64,000 nucleotides of DNA from Actinopolymorpha singaporensis (GTDB lineage Bacteria; Actinomycetota; Actinomycetes; Propionibacteriales; Actinopolymorphaceae): assembly GCF_900104745.1 (NCBI RefSeq), contig NZ_LT629732.1, forward strand, positions 4,637,981 through 4,701,980, read 5' to 3'. The notes beneath the pieces were generated by a model that had not been told where the DNA came from, did no database searches, and was given only the letters and a program-made list of their open reading frames with translations. The stretch's first letter is position 1. Each line of letters begins with the position of its first letter. Position numbers and translations under genes: made by a program. Shown in pieces: positions 27,796 to 37,746 of this stretch.

Positions 27796-28530
27796 TCAGC
27801 GTCGCCCGGGCATTCCGGCGCGCTCGTCGGCGAGGGCGCAGATGCGCTCGATGACCTGGTTGAGGTTCAGCGCGGTGGTGTCGAGCACGACCGCGTCGGG
27901 GGCCTGGTTGAGCGGTGACGCCGTCCGCGTGGAGTCCTTCTTGTCCCGAAGGGCAAGCTCCTGCTGGGTGAGCGTCACCTCGACCTTCGCACCGCCCAGC
28001 CCCTCGGCGGCCCGCCGTCGCGCCCGCTCCTGCTCGTGCGCTGTCAGGTAGACCTTGACAGTCGCGTCCGGTGCCACGGTCGTCCCGATGTCGCGTCCCT
28101 CGACGACGATGCCACCGTCGCCGATGAGCTCACGCTGCAAGGCCACCAGCCGGTGCCGTACGGCGGGAACCGCGGACACCGCGCTGACCGCGTTGGTCAC
28201 CTCACGGGACCGGATCGGCCCGGAGACGTCGATGCCGTCGACGGTGATCGTGGGAAGGTCGGGGTCGGTGCCGACCTGCAGGTCGGGCTCCCCGGAACGC
28301 GCGGCCACCTCGTCGGCGTCGTCGACCGGGGTGCCGGCGCGCATCATCCACCACGTCATCGCGCGGTACATCGCACCGGTGTCGAGGTAGCGCAGACCCA
28401 GCCGGCGTGCGGTCCCGCGGGCGGCGCTGGACTTGCCGGAACCGGACGGCCCGTCGATGGCCACCACGATCCCCGCCGTACGGGCGTCATCGGCGTGGTC
28501 GGCCTGGTCGGCGTGGTCGGCTCGCTCCAC
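27796..28530 (-). CDS. cmk: Cytidylate kinase
   Basis: Cmk phosphorylates CMP and dCMP. The P-loop is VVAIDGPSGSGKSSAARGTA near residues 22-41, followed by YLDTGAMYRAMTWW. The CMP-binding part includes VVEGRDIGTTVAPDA and the lid region RRRAAEGLG. The GTG start at 28530 gives an N-terminal tail made of a short repeat (HADQADHADD), coded by repeats of GGTCGGCGT-like units. It follows tyrA by 33 bases in the same operon. Confidence 0.95.
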   Translation of the reverse strand: MERADHADQADHADDARTAGIVVAIDGPSGSGKSSAARGTARRLGLRYLDTGAMYRAMTWWMMRAGTPVDDADEVAARSGEPDLQVGTDPDLPTITVDGIDVSGPIRSREVTNAVSAVSAVPAVRHRLVALQRELIGDGGIVVEGRDIGTTVAPDATVKVYLTAHEQERARRRAAEGLGGAKVEVTLTQQELALRDKKDSTRTASPLNQAPDAVVLDTTALNLNQVIERICALADERAGMPGRR

Positions 28531-28563
28531 CTGTCGTCTCCCTCCGAGTGCTCGTTGGGGAGG

Positions 28564-29703
28564 CTACCCGTGCACGTCCCACCCGTGGTGAGCCAGGGCC
28601 TCCAGCAGGGCAGGAACGGTGTCCTGGTGGACCCACAGCTCCACCAGGCCGGCCGGGGTGTTGGGGCTGTGATCGATCCGGACGTCCTCGATGTTGACCC
28701 CGGCCGCGCCCACGTCGGCGAACAGGCGGGCCAGCTCCCCCGGCCGGTCGGGCAGCAGAACCGGTACCGGGCTGAACGCCTCCGGCCGCGCACCGTGCTT
28801 GCCGGGCAGCCGGCGTACGCCGGTCGCACCGCGTTCCAGGGAGTTGCGCAGGTCGGCCAGCCCCGCCTCGCCCGCGTCCCGCTTCTCCAGGTTGTGCGCG
28901 ACCCGGTGGAGGTTGTCGGCGGCCTCGTGCAGCAGCCGGGCGACCGGCTCGGCGTTGGCGGAAAGGATCTGGGTCCACAGCTCCGGGTCGCCGCCGGCGA
29001 TCCGGGTCACGTCGCGCAGGCCCTGTCCGGCGAGGACGAGGTGCCCCTCCGCCGCTGTGGTCAGCAGGCCGGCGACCACGGTCGAGGCGACCTGAGGCAG
29101 GTGGGAGACCAGCGCGACCGCCTCGTCGTGCTCACCGGGTGAGAGCTGGACGGGAAAGGCTCCGCACGTACGGGCCAATTGATCCACCGCGGCCACCGCG
29201 TCGGGGCGGCTGTCGACGTGCGGTGTCACCGCCCAGGCCCGGCCGTCGAACAGGTCGGCGCGGGCCGCCAGCGGACCGGACTGCTCGCTTCCGGCCATCG
29301 GATGCCCACCGACGTAGCGATCCAGTCCCGGCCCCGCGGACGCGTGTGCCCTGGTGTCGGCGAGGGCGGCGGCCTTGACGCTGCCGACGTCGGTGACGGC
29401 GGCGGCGGGGAACCGGGCCAGCGCCTCGGCGATGACCGTGCCGAGCGCCGCCGGGGGCACGCCGACCACCACCAGGTCGGTCGGATCACTCAGGTCTGCT
29501 GGGCCGCCGCCGGTCGCGTCGCCTGAACTGACGGGTGGAGTGACGGGTACGCCCGCGCCGAGGGACACCGCGACCCGCAGGTTTCCCGGGTCGGCGTCCT
29601 CCAGCAGCACCTCCACCCCGGACCTGCGCAGCGCCAGCGCGACCGAGGTGCCCATCAGGCCGGCCCCGATCACCACCACCCGGCGGAACGGCGGCTCGGT
29701 CAT
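28564..29703 (-). CDS. tyrA: Prephenate dehydrogenase with C-terminal ACT domain
   Basis: TyrA oxidises prephenate to 4-hydroxyphenylpyruvate for tyrosine synthesis. The 379-residue protein begins RVVVIGAGLMGTSVALALRR (NAD(P)-binding) and contains GGHPMAGSEQSGPLAARADL, the prephenate-binding signature, and VALVSHLPQVAS. The C-terminal 75 residues (VLLPDRPGELARLFADVGAA) form an ACT domain, likely for tyrosine feedback. The ATG overlaps the aroH stop by 4 bases, so the two chorismate-to-tyrosine steps are coupled. Confidence 0.94.
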   Translation of the reverse strand: MTEPPFRRVVVIGAGLMGTSVALALRRSGVEVLLEDADPGNLRVAVSLGAGVPVTPPVSSGDATGGGPADLSDPTDLVVVGVPPAALGTVIAEALARFPAAAVTDVGSVKAAALADTRAHASAGPGLDRYVGGHPMAGSEQSGPLAARADLFDGRAWAVTPHVDSRPDAVAAVDQLARTCGAFPVQLSPGEHDEAVALVSHLPQVASTVVAGLLTTAAEGHLVLAGQGLRDVTRIAGGDPELWTQILSANAEPVARLLHEAADNLHRVAHNLEKRDAGEAGLADLRNSLERGATGVRRLPGKHGARPEAFSPVPVLLPDRPGELARLFADVGAAGVNIEDVRIDHSPNTPAGLVELWVHQDTVPALLEALAHHGWDVHG

Positions 29704-30092
29704 GCCTGCGTCTCGTCGGGTACGGCGTGCACGTGGGCCAGGTCGCGTCGCAGCGCGGCCGCACCGTGCAGGTAGACATGGGTGACCTCGTCGCGGGTGA
29801 GATCGGTCTCCACGTGGGCGAGCAACCTCACCACCAGTGGCATTCCGCCGCCGATCTCCAGCTCCCGGGCGCACAGCAGCGGGACGTCGGTCATCCCCAT
29901 CAGCCGGGCGGCGTAGGCGGGGAACTCCGACTGCACGTCGGAGGTGGCGGTGAAGATGACGCTGATCAGGTCGTCGTTGGTGAGGTCGTTGCTGTGCAGG
30001 ACGGTGCGGACGAGTTCCGCGACCCGCTCCAGCAGGTGTTCGCGTTCGTCGACCTCGAGCTGGGTCGCGCCACGTACTGCCCGGACAGCCAC
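29700..30092 (-). CDS. aroH: Chorismate mutase, AroH class
   Basis: This 130-residue AroH-fold enzyme turns chorismate into prephenate. It begins VAVRAVRGATQLEVDEREHL, with the catalytic Arg (R7 region) and the signature TNDDLISVIFTATSDVQSEF, then PLLCARELEIGGGMPLVVRL. The GTG at 30092 was chosen because the family starts there; the frame extends upstream without matches. It supplies prephenate to TyrA, whose gene overlaps its stop. Confidence 0.93.
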   Translation of the reverse strand: MAVRAVRGATQLEVDEREHLLERVAELVRTVLHSNDLTNDDLISVIFTATSDVQSEFPAYAARLMGMTDVPLLCARELEIGGGMPLVVRLLAHVETDLTRDEVTHVYLHGAAALRRDLAHVHAVPDETQA

Positions 30093-30364
30093 CGTGGTTT
30101 CCTTCCGTACGGGGTTCCGGGTCAGCCTATCCACGCGGCCCACGGTGCCCTCCCCGGGCGCCACCCGCGGCGACGCCGCGGTCCGGGACGGAGCGCGCGA
30201 ATCGGGCGTACGCATGATGTCCTCCGGACCGGCGGAAACCGGCGTGACTGCCGCGACCGGGCGCCGGTATGGTCCCCGGCGGGGACGCGCGCTCGGCACG
30301 TCCGGACCCACTGCCGACCTCGTTCGGCCGGAGGGTGAGGACCGGGACCAGCGTAGGGAGCAGC

Positions 30365-31270
30365 ATGCGGATCGTCGTACCCCCGAGCTTCGTGGAGGAG
30401 CGCGTCCGGCTCGCCGGACCGGACGCCCACGCGTGGCTCGACCGGCTGCCCGACTTCGTGGCGGAGCTTGCCCGGCAGTGGGCGGTGGAGGTGCTGCCCG
30501 ATCCGCCGCGCCACGGCGCGCACAGCCTGGTCCTCACCGCTCGGCGCGGCTCACAGCCCTGCGTACTCAAGGTCTGCTGGGATCCGGCGAGCACGGTCAT
30601 GGAGGCGGAGGCGCTGCGGGCCTGGGACGGGCGTGGCATCGTCCGGCTGCTCGCCGCCCGGCCCGAGGACGGCGCGCTGCTGCTGGAACGCCTGGACGCC
30701 GGGCGGTCGCTCGCCGACGTTGAGCTGTACGAGGCGGCCGGGGTCGCCGGCGGGCTGCTGCGCCGGCTCACGGTGCCGCGCACGCCCGACCAGCCGCTGC
30801 CCGCCGGGACACCGAAGCTCGCCGACCTCGGCGCCGAGATCGCGGCCACGGTGCACGACCGCCAACGCGGTCTGGGTGATCCGGTGCCCGCGCGGTGGAT
30901 CGACCTGGTCGCCACGACCGCCCGCGACCTGGCCGCGGACGCGGGCAGCGACCTGGTGCACGCCGACCTGCACTACGGCAACGTGCTGGCGGCCGACCGC
31001 GAACCCTGGCTGGCGATCGACCCCAAGCCGGTCGCGGGCGAGCCGGAGTTCGCGGTGCCGGAACTGATGTGGACCCGGGTGGACGAGGCGCCCGACGCGG
31101 AAACGATCCGCGACCTGCTCGGCGTCCTGACCACGGCCGGTGGGCTGGACCCCGACCGGGCCCGCGCCTGGGCGATCGTCCGCGCGGTCGACTACTGGTT
31201 GTGGGGCCTCGGCATCGGCCTCACCATCGACCCGCCGCGCTGCGAACGCGTGGTGGCCGCCCTCGTCTGA
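30365..31270 (+). CDS. APH(6)/hydroxyurea-type phosphotransferase family protein
   Basis: This 301-residue protein has a kinase-like fold. The N-lobe shows HSLVLTARRGSQPCVLKVCW with the ATP-binding Lys, and the C-lobe has DLVHADLHYGNVLAADREPW (H-x-D-x4-N, the Brenner motif) and LAIDPKPVAGEPEFAVPELM with the metal-binding Asp. Members phosphorylate aminoglycosides such as streptomycin; many chromosomal copies have no known resistance role. It is divergent from aroH across 272 bases and marks the start of the large inserted block. Confidence 0.82.
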   Translation: MRIVVPPSFVEERVRLAGPDAHAWLDRLPDFVAELARQWAVEVLPDPPRHGAHSLVLTARRGSQPCVLKVCWDPASTVMEAEALRAWDGRGIVRLLAARPEDGALLLERLDAGRSLADVELYEAAGVAGGLLRRLTVPRTPDQPLPAGTPKLADLGAEIAATVHDRQRGLGDPVPARWIDLVATTARDLAADAGSDLVHADLHYGNVLAADREPWLAIDPKPVAGEPEFAVPELMWTRVDEAPDAETIRDLLGVLTTAGGLDPDRARAWAIVRAVDYWLWGLGIGLTIDPPRCERVVAALV

Positions 31271-31307
31271 GGACGCCACCCACCAGCGCGTGGTTCGTTC
31301 GTACTCC

Positions 31308-32309
31308 CTACAGCGCGACCCAGCCCGAGCGCACCTGCCAGTGCTTGCCGGCCTCGAGGTGCGCGGCGACCGCGCGCTCCAACGTCGTACGCCGGGGAAG
31401 CTGGTCGAGCGTCGGGTCGATCATCCGGAACACGAACTGGAACACGTCCTTGTCGCCCTCGTGGCCGCCCGGCAGGATCTCGAACCGCCGCTGGAACCGG
31501 ATGATGTTGGAGTCCTCGGGCAGGTAGTCGGCCAGCTGCGGGTCGAGCAGCCAGGACGAGCAGACGCCGTAGCGGTACTTGTCCTCGGGGAAGTACCGGT
31601 CGTAGAACTCCCGGGCTCGGCGGAACGACTCGTCGCACGCCTCGGGCGTCATCGGCCCGGACTCGGGGATGTGTACGCCGAGTACGGGATCCCCCTTGCG
31701 GAACGGCGCTCCCCCGGCCGAGATCGTCTCGTCGTCGAAGTGGACCAGCGCCCGGTTGAACTGCAGCCGGCCGAAGTCGTAGATCAGCCCGCGGAAGTGC
31801 AGCGAGAACCAGCCCTGCACGTCCAGGCCGCCGACGCCGTGGATACGGCGGTAGATCGCGATCTGGCGGCCGAGGTCGGCCAGGATCGCCCAGCTGTCCG
31901 ACGCCGGGATGCCGCGGCTCTCGTGGTAGCGCAGCAGCGACGGGATGGAGGCGAGGAAGACGTGGACGTAGAAGAACCGCCCCTTCGCGTCCAGCTCCGC
32001 GGGCAGGTTCGGCCAGCGCAGCCACGGTGTGTCCAGGGTGCCCATGCCGGAGATCAGGTGCTCGTGGCACCGCTGCAGCAGCCACCACAGCTGCGGGTCG
32101 TCGGCCGCGGTGAACCTCGTGGCCACGATGTCGGCCGCGTCGTCGGCGTGCAGCCCGAGCGGCTCGGCCAGCGCCTGCACCTGCGCGGGTTCGGCCAGGG
32201 TGACCTCGGTCTGGGGTGGGCCGACCCGGTCCAGCTCGCTCACCCAGGTGGCGTACTCCTCGCCGCCGCCCAGCCAGGCCGTCACCGCGGCCGCGTCCAG
32301 CTCACTCAC
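31308..32309 (-). CDS. Acyltransferase-like protein (NAT_N / GNAT_C type, DUF5596-like)
   Basis: This 333-residue protein resembles a two-domain actinobacterial group with a helical N-terminal part and a GNAT-like C-terminal part. Typical segments are FYVHVFLASIPSLLRYHESR, QGWFSLHFRGLIYDFGRLQF, ALVHFDDETISAGGAPFRKG and VLGVHIPESGPMTPEACDES. GTG at 32309 has GGAGGAGG about 6 bases upstream. I recognise the family only from its overall pattern, and its substrate is unknown. It reads in the same direction as the SnoaL gene, 42 bases behind it. Confidence 0.6.
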   Translation of the reverse strand: MSELDAAAVTAWLGGGEEYATWVSELDRVGPPQTEVTLAEPAQVQALAEPLGLHADDAADIVATRFTAADDPQLWWLLQRCHEHLISGMGTLDTPWLRWPNLPAELDAKGRFFYVHVFLASIPSLLRYHESRGIPASDSWAILADLGRQIAIYRRIHGVGGLDVQGWFSLHFRGLIYDFGRLQFNRALVHFDDETISAGGAPFRKGDPVLGVHIPESGPMTPEACDESFRRAREFYDRYFPEDKYRYGVCSSWLLDPQLADYLPEDSNIIRFQRRFEILPGGHEGDKDVFQFVFRMIDPTLDQLPRRTTLERAVAAHLEAGKHWQVRSGWVAL

Positions 32310-32351
32310 GCACGTCCTCCTCCGACTCCGCACTGCTCCAGAACTTCCGGC

Positions 32352-32795
32352 TCAGCCCTCGACCTGGAGCTGCCGCATCAGGTGGTCGGCGTCCGAGGAC
32401 ACCCAGTACTCCGCGGCCCGGCCGTCTGCCAGCCGCACCAGGTCAAGTCCAGAGAATGCCACCCGCGTCCCCTCCGGTGCCCGGGCCCCCGGCAGTCCGC
32501 CTCTGTAGCTGCCGGTGAATGTCCAGCGCGCTGCGACCATGTCACCGTCCGCGATCGGGCCCTGGTCGATCCGTACGTCGATGTCGTCGAACAGCGCGGC
32601 GCTCTGCTCGACCAGCGCGAGCAGCGCCTTCGGGCCGCGGGCGGGGTCGTCGTGCCCGCCGCGGCGGATGGCGAAGTCGTCGGTCACGAGTTCCGCGGCG
32701 AGCTGGGCGCGCCGTGCGGGTTCGGCGCCCCACAACTCGACGAGGAAACGGTAGTAGAACTGCCGTGCGCTCGCGCGGTCCGGTGTGCCGGTCAT
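32352..32795 (-). CDS. SnoaL-like (NTF2-fold) protein
   Basis: This 147-residue protein has the cone-shaped NTF2-like fold. Visible parts are ARQFYYRFLVELWGAEPARR, LFDDIDVRIDQGPIADGDMV and VAARWTFTGSYRGGLPGARA, then VAFSGLDLVRLADGRAAEYW. This pattern is usual for SnoaL-type ester cyclases and for many unassigned relatives. It lies head to head with the DUF4037-like gene across 58 bases. Confidence 0.78.
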   Translation of the reverse strand: MTGTPDRASARQFYYRFLVELWGAEPARRAQLAAELVTDDFAIRRGGHDDPARGPKALLALVEQSAALFDDIDVRIDQGPIADGDMVAARWTFTGSYRGGLPGARAPEGTRVAFSGLDLVRLADGRAAEYWVSSDADHLMRQLQVEG

Positions 32796-32853
32796 CCGGT
32801 GATCCTTTCGTGGGTGAAAACCAATTGCGGACGCCCATGACGTTGCCGCCAGG

Positions 32854-33996
32854 ATGGATCTCGTGTCTCCCGCTTTCGTTCCCTCCCTGCAACTGAACGC
32901 AGCCTTCCACGCGGAGGTCGTCGCTCCCCTCGTACGACCGGCAGAGCACGCCGCCGCCCTGTTGGGCTGGGGGTCGGACGTGCTCGGCTACGACACCGAC
33001 CGCTCCACCGACCACGGCTGGGGCCCCCGGCTGCAGGTGTTCGTCGCGGAGGCGGACGTGGACGCGGTACGCGCCCGGGTCGAGGAGGGGCTGCCGGCGG
33101 AGTTCCGCGGCTGGCCGGTCCGGTTCGGCTGGGACGGCGTACCCGAGCAGCACATGGTCGACGTCCTCACCTGGCGAGGCTGGTTGCAGGGTCAGCTCGG
33201 TGTCCAGCCACTGGACGGGATGAGCACCCTCGACTGGCTGACGGTGCCGCAACAGCAGCTCCTCGGGGTGGTCCGCGGCGCGGTGTACGCGGACCCGACG
33301 GGCGAGCTGGCGGCGACCCGGGAGGCGCTGGCGTGGTACCCGCCGGACGTGTGGCGGTGGCTGGTGGCCGCGCAGTGGGGCCGGATCGCGCAGGAAGTGG
33401 CGTTCGTGGGCCGGACCGCGGAGGTGGGCGACGACCTCGGTTCGGCGGTGCTCGCCGCCCGGCTGGTGCGTGACCTGATGGGACTGGCGTTCCTGCTGGC
33501 CAGGGAGTACCGCCCGTACACCAAGTGGGTGGGCACCGCGTTCGCCCGGCTGCCGAAGGCGGACGAACTCGTACCGCCGCTGCGGCAGGCCGTCGCGGCC
33601 ACCGACTTCGCGAGCCGGGAGCAGGCACTGGTCGAGGCGTACGAACTGCTCGGCCGGCGACACAACGACTCCGGGGTCAGCGAGCCGGTCGACCCGCACG
33701 TGCGGCCCTTCTTCAGCCGGCCGTTCCGGGTGCCGGACGCGAGCGGGTTCGCGCAGGCGTGCCGGAACGAGATCGAGGACCCTTGGCTGCGGGCGCTGCC
33801 GCTGGTCGGGTCGGTGGACCAGTTCGTCGACTCCACCGACGTGCTCAGTGCCGCTGACCGGACCCAGCACCTGCGCGGGCTGTACACCGGGCTGGCCAGG
33901 GGGCTGAACGCCGAGAAGGACACCGAGAAGGACACCGAGAAGGACACCGGCCAGGACGCCGGGCTGAACGCCGGGCTGAACGCTGGGCAGGACTGA
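32854..33996 (+). CDS. DUF4037-domain protein (nucleotidyltransferase-like)
   Basis: This 380-residue protein begins with VAPLVRPAEHAAALLGWGSD, the place where this family has a degenerate nucleotidyltransferase G-S-D core (LLGWGSDVLGYD). A long helical C-terminal part follows (WPVRFGWDGVP, WLVAAQWGRIAQEVAFVGRT, KWVGTAFARLP). Its function is unknown. The last 30 residues are a hydrophilic tail built of EKDT and LNAG repeats. It converges on ackA with 6 bases between stops. Confidence 0.72.
   Translation: MDLVSPAFVPSLQLNAAFHAEVVAPLVRPAEHAAALLGWGSDVLGYDTDRSTDHGWGPRLQVFVAEADVDAVRARVEEGLPAEFRGWPVRFGWDGVPEQHMVDVLTWRGWLQGQLGVQPLDGMSTLDWLTVPQQQLLGVVRGAVYADPTGELAATREALAWYPPDVWRWLVAAQWGRIAQEVAFVGRTAEVGDDLGSAVLAARLVRDLMGLAFLLAREYRPYTKWVGTAFARLPKADELVPPLRQAVAATDFASREQALVEAYELLGRRHNDSGVSEPVDPHVRPFFSRPFRVPDASGFAQACRNEIEDPWLRALPLVGSVDQFVDSTDVLSAADRTQHLRGLYTGLARGLNAEKDTEKDTEKDTGQDAGLNAGLNAGQD
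33913..33948. repeat. Three perfect 12-bp repeats in the DUF4037 gene tail
   Basis: GAGAAGGACACC occurs three times head to tail and encodes EKDT each time. A GGGCTGAACGCC unit also recurs just before and after it. The repeats keep frame and lie in the C-terminal tail only. Confidence 0.9.
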
Positions 33997-34002
33997 AAGC
34001 GG

Positions 34003-35091
34003 TCACTGGCAGAGCCGGCGTACCTCCGCGGCGATCTGCAGGTCCTCGCGGGCCTCGATCACCAGCGTCCGCGCCCGCGCGGTCGGCGCGGTGACGTCGG
34101 TGTCGCCGTCGGCCTGGGAGTTCGCCTCGTCGTCCAGCGCCAGGCCGAGGAAGGTCAGGCCCTCCACGGCGCGGGCGCGAACCAGCGGGGCGTGCTCGCC
34201 GACGCCGCCGGTGAACACGAGGACGTCCAGGCAGCCCAGGCTCGCCGTCATCGCGGCGACCAGGCCGCGCAGCCGGTGGACGTACACCCCGATGGCCATA
34301 CTGGCCTGGGCGTCCCCCGCCTGGGCCCGCTCCACGACCTGTCGCATGTCCGGCGTGCCGGCCAGGCCGACCAGCCCGCTGTCGCGTTCCAGCGCGTGGT
34401 CCAGGCCCTCGGTGTCGACAACACCGTTGCGCAGCAGCCACACCAGCAGGCCGGGGTCGACGTCACCGGGCCGGCTGGCCATCACCAGCCCGGCCAGCGG
34501 TGTGAACCCCATCGTGGTGTCGACGCTGCGGCCGGCCCGGACCGCGGTCGCCGACGCGCCGGCGCCGAGGTGGCAGACCACCGTCCGCAGTTCCTGCACC
34601 GGACGGTCCACCATCTCCGCGGCACGGCGGGCGGAGTAGGCGGCGGACAGCCCGTGGAAGCCGTACTTGCGCAGGCCGCACTCCTCCCGCCACCGCGCCG
34701 GCACCGCGTAGGTCGAGGCGGCGGGCGGCAGGGTGGAGTGGAACGCTGTGTCGAAGCACGCCACCGCCGGCACGTCCGGAAGCTGCTCGGACACCAGGTC
34801 GATCCCGGCGAGCGCGGCGGGCTGGTGCAGCGGCGCGAGCGAGGTGTACTCCCCCAGCCGCTCGCGCACGCGGGGGTCGATCCGGACCGCGCGGGTGTAG
34901 GCCGGACCGCCGTGCACCACACGGTGGCCGACCGCGTCCGGGCGCTCCATCGCCTCCAGTGCCTCGGCCAGCGCCTTGTGGCCAGACGCGGCATCGGAGG
35001 TCTCCACGTGCCTGCTGTCCAGCAGTTCGTCGTCGTCGAGCAGGGACAGCTTGAGGGTCGCCGACCCGGCGTTCACCACGAGCACCCGCAT
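34003..35091 (-). CDS. ackA: Acetate kinase
   Basis: AckA makes ATP and acetate from acetyl phosphate. The 362-residue protein begins VLVVNAGSATLKLSLLDDDE, and shows VGHRVVHGGPAYT, FHSTLPPAASTYAVP, the active site YGFHGLSAAYSARRA, VCHLGAGASATAVRAGRSVD and VFTGGVGEHAP. It is slightly shorter than most (about 395). Its ATG shares one base with the phosphoketolase stop (TGATG), so acetyl phosphate made by Xfp feeds directly into AckA. Confidence 0.95.
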   Translation of the reverse strand: MRVLVVNAGSATLKLSLLDDDELLDSRHVETSDAASGHKALAEALEAMERPDAVGHRVVHGGPAYTRAVRIDPRVRERLGEYTSLAPLHQPAALAGIDLVSEQLPDVPAVACFDTAFHSTLPPAASTYAVPARWREECGLRKYGFHGLSAAYSARRAAEMVDRPVQELRTVVCHLGAGASATAVRAGRSVDTTMGFTPLAGLVMASRPGDVDPGLLVWLLRNGVVDTEGLDHALERDSGLVGLAGTPDMRQVVERAQAGDAQASMAIGVYVHRLRGLVAAMTASLGCLDVLVFTGGVGEHAPLVRARAVEGLTFLGLALDDEANSQADGDTDVTAPTARARTLVIEAREDLQIAAEVRRLCQ

Positions 35092-37565
35092 CAGGCACGC
35101 TCCGGTGCCCGGCTCGGAGCCGGCGCGTGACCCGGCTCGGCGGGGCGACCGCCCGGCCAGGTCCACTCACTGACCTCCGGCGTGTCCTCGCCGTTGTCCC
35201 GGGTGTAACGCCGGGCCCACAGCCGGGCGTCCACCATCTGCTGGCGCAGCCCCGCAGCCCGGATCGCGAGCCCCGGTACCCGGTCGATCACGTCGATGAC
35301 CAGGTGATAGCGGTCCAGGTCGTTCAGCATCACCATGTCGAACGGCGTGGTGGTGGTCCCCTCCTCCTTGTAGCCGCGGACGTGGAAGCTGTCGTGGTTG
35401 GTGCGCCGGTACGTCAGCCGGTGGATCAGCAGCGGGTACCCGTGGAACGCGAAGATCACCGGCCGATCGGTGGTGAACAGCGCGTCGAACTCCCGGTCGG
35501 GCAGGCCGTGCGGGTGGTCCGACGCGGGCTGCAGCCGCATCAGGTCGACCACGTTGACGACCCGGACCCTCAACTCGGGCAGGTGCCGGCGCAGCAGGTC
35601 GACCGCAGCCAGAGTCTCCAGGGTGGGTACGTCTCCGGCGCAGCCGAGCACCACGTCGGGCACCTCGCCGTTGTCGTTGCTCGCCCACTCCCAGATCCCG
35701 ATGCCGCGGGTGCTGTGGGCGACCGCGTCCGGCATCGACAGCCAGTTGGGTGCGGGGTTCTTGCCGGCCACCACGACGTTGATGTAGTCGCGGCTGCGCA
35801 GACAGTGGTCGTACACCGACAGCAGGGTGTTGGTGTCCGGCGGCAGGTAGATCCGGACGATCTCGGCCTTCTTGTTCACCACGTGGTCGAGGAACCCCGG
35901 GTCCTGGTGGGAGAAGCCGTTGTGGTCCTGGCGCCAGACGTGGGAGGAGAGCAGGTAGTTGAGCGAGGCGATCGGCGCCCGCCACGGGATCTGCCGGGTC
36001 ACCTTCAGCCACTTGGCGTGCTGGTTGACCATCGAGTCGACGATGTGGATGAACGCCTCGTAGCAGTTGAACAGCCCGTGCCGCCCGGTGAGCAGGTAGC
36101 CCTCCAGCCAGCCCTGGCACAGGTGCTCCGACAGCACCTCCATCACCCGACCGTCGGGGGCGAGATGGTCGTCGCCGGGCTCGACCGGGGCGTCCCACGC
36201 CCGGTCGGTGGCCTCGAACACCGCCGACAGCCGGTTGGACGCGGTCTCGTCCGGCCCGAACATCCGGAACGTCGTGGGGTTGTCGCGGATCACGTCACGC
36301 AGCCAGGTGCCGAGCACCCTCGTCGGTTCGCTGGTCGAGGCGCCGGGCGCCGGCACGTCCACGCCGTAATCCGCGAAGTCCGGAAGGTCCAGGCCCTTGA
36401 GCAGGAGGCCGCCGTTGGCGTGCGGGTTGGCACCCATCCGCCGGTTGCCCTCGGGCGCGAGGGCGGCGAGCTCGGGCCGCAGCCGGCCGTCGGCGTCGAA
36501 GAGTTCCTCCGGGCGGTAGCTGCGCATCCATTCGGCGAGCAGCTCGAGGTGGGCAGGGTTGGTGCGTACCTCGCTCAACGGGACCTGGTGCGCCCGGAAC
36601 GTGCCCTCGATCTGGATCCCGTCGACCTCGCGCGGGCCCGTCCATCCCTTGGGAGTACGCAGGACGATCATCGGCCACCGCGGCGGCTCACCGTCTGCCG
36701 CCGCCGTTCCCCGGCCCGAACGCGCCGCCTCCTGGATCGCCCGGATCTCGTCGTACGCGGTCTCCATCGCCGCGGCCAGTTTCCGGTGCACCGAGGCCGG
36801 GTCGTCACCGGCGACGACCAGCGGGCGGTAGCCGTACCCCTCCAGCAGCCTGCACAGGTCGCGCTCGGGGATCCGGGCCAGCACTGTCGGGTTGGCGATC
36901 TTGTAGCCGTTCAGGTGCAGGACCGGCAGCACGGCACCGTCGCGGGCGGGGTCGAGGAACTTGTTCGAGTGCCAACTCGTGGCCAGCGCACCGGTCTCCG
37001 CCTCGCCGTCGCCGACGACGCAGCAGACCAGCAGGTCGGGATTGTCGAACGCCGCGCCGTACGCGTGCACCAGGGAGTAGCCGAGCTCGCCGCCCTCGTT
37101 GATCGACCCCGGCGTCTCGGGCGCGACGTGGCTCGGCACCCCACCGGGGAAGGAGAACTGCCGGAACAGCCGGCGCATGCCCGTGGCGTTCTGGCTGATG
37201 TGCGGGTAGATCTCGCTGTAGGTGCCCTCGAGGTAGGTGTTGGCGATCAGGCCGGGGCCGCCGTGGCCGGGGCCGGTGACGTACATCGCGGACACGTCGT
37301 GGGCGCGGATCAGCCGGTTCAGGTGCGCGTAGACCAGGTTGAGCCCGGGCGTGGTGCCCCAGTGCCCGAGCAACCGGGGCTTGATGTCGGCGGGCTCCAG
37401 CGGGCGGCGGAGCAGCGGGTTGTCGAGCAAATAGATCTGGCCGACGGAGAGATAGTTGGCTGCCCGCCAGTAGGCGTCGATCAGCGCCAGGTCTGCGTCG
37501 TCGAGCACTGCCGTATCCGTGCCCGCGGGGTGTGCGGTGTCCGTCGCGGCCGTTCCGGCGGTCAT
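35091..37565 (-). CDS. xfp: Xylulose-5-phosphate/fructose-6-phosphate phosphoketolase
   Basis: This TPP enzyme cleaves xylulose 5-phosphate (and often fructose 6-phosphate) to acetyl phosphate and a sugar phosphate. The 824-residue protein has [40 protein letters not shown], the TPP motif [20 protein letters not shown], and late segments [20 protein letters not shown] and [17 protein letters not shown]. The ATG at 37565 fits the family start; a longer GTG start is possible. With ackA it forms a phosphoketolase shunt that yields acetate and ATP. Confidence 0.96.
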   Translation of the reverse strand: MTAGTAATDTAHPAGTDTAVLDDADLALIDAYWRAANYLSVGQIYLLDNPLLRRPLEPADIKPRLLGHWGTTPGLNLVYAHLNRLIRAHDVSAMYVTGPGHGGPGLIANTYLEGTYSEIYPHISQNATGMRRLFRQFSFPGGVPSHVAPETPGSINEGGELGYSLVHAYGAAFDNPDLLVCCVVGDGEAETGALATSWHSNKFLDPARDGAVLPVLHLNGYKIANPTVLARIPERDLCRLLEGYGYRPLVVAGDDPASVHRKLAAAMETAYDEIRAIQEAARSGRGTAAADGEPPRWPMIVLRTPKGWTGPREVDGIQIEGTFRAHQVPLSEVRTNPAHLELLAEWMRSYRPEELFDADGRLRPELAALAPEGNRRMGANPHANGGLLLKGLDLPDFADYGVDVPAPGASTSEPTRVLGTWLRDVIRDNPTTFRMFGPDETASNRLSAVFEATDRAWDAPVEPGDDHLAPDGRVMEVLSEHLCQGWLEGYLLTGRHGLFNCYEAFIHIVDSMVNQHAKWLKVTRQIPWRAPIASLNYLLSSHVWRQDHNGFSHQDPGFLDHVVNKKAEIVRIYLPPDTNTLLSVYDHCLRSRDYINVVVAGKNPAPNWLSMPDAVAHSTRGIGIWEWASNDNGEVPDVVLGCAGDVPTLETLAAVDLLRRHLPELRVRVVNVVDLMRLQPASDHPHGLPDREFDALFTTDRPVIFAFHGYPLLIHRLTYRRTNHDSFHVRGYKEEGTTTTPFDMVMLNDLDRYHLVIDVIDRVPGLAIRAAGLRQQMVDARLWARRYTRDNGEDTPEVSEWTWPGGRPAEPGHAPAPSRAPERA

Positions 37566-37746
37566 GGCGGCCTCCCAGATTGTGGACGTCCGGTGCCAGC
37601 CTGCCCGGGCCAGACGTGCACAAACCATGATCAGACCGGCTCCTGCCGCTGTCGGTCAACGCCGTTGACCGCGCAGGCGGGCCCGACTTCACTCGGCGGC
37701 ACCGAGATCACGAGGGGCTTTCATACGACGGACACCGGAGGTGTCG

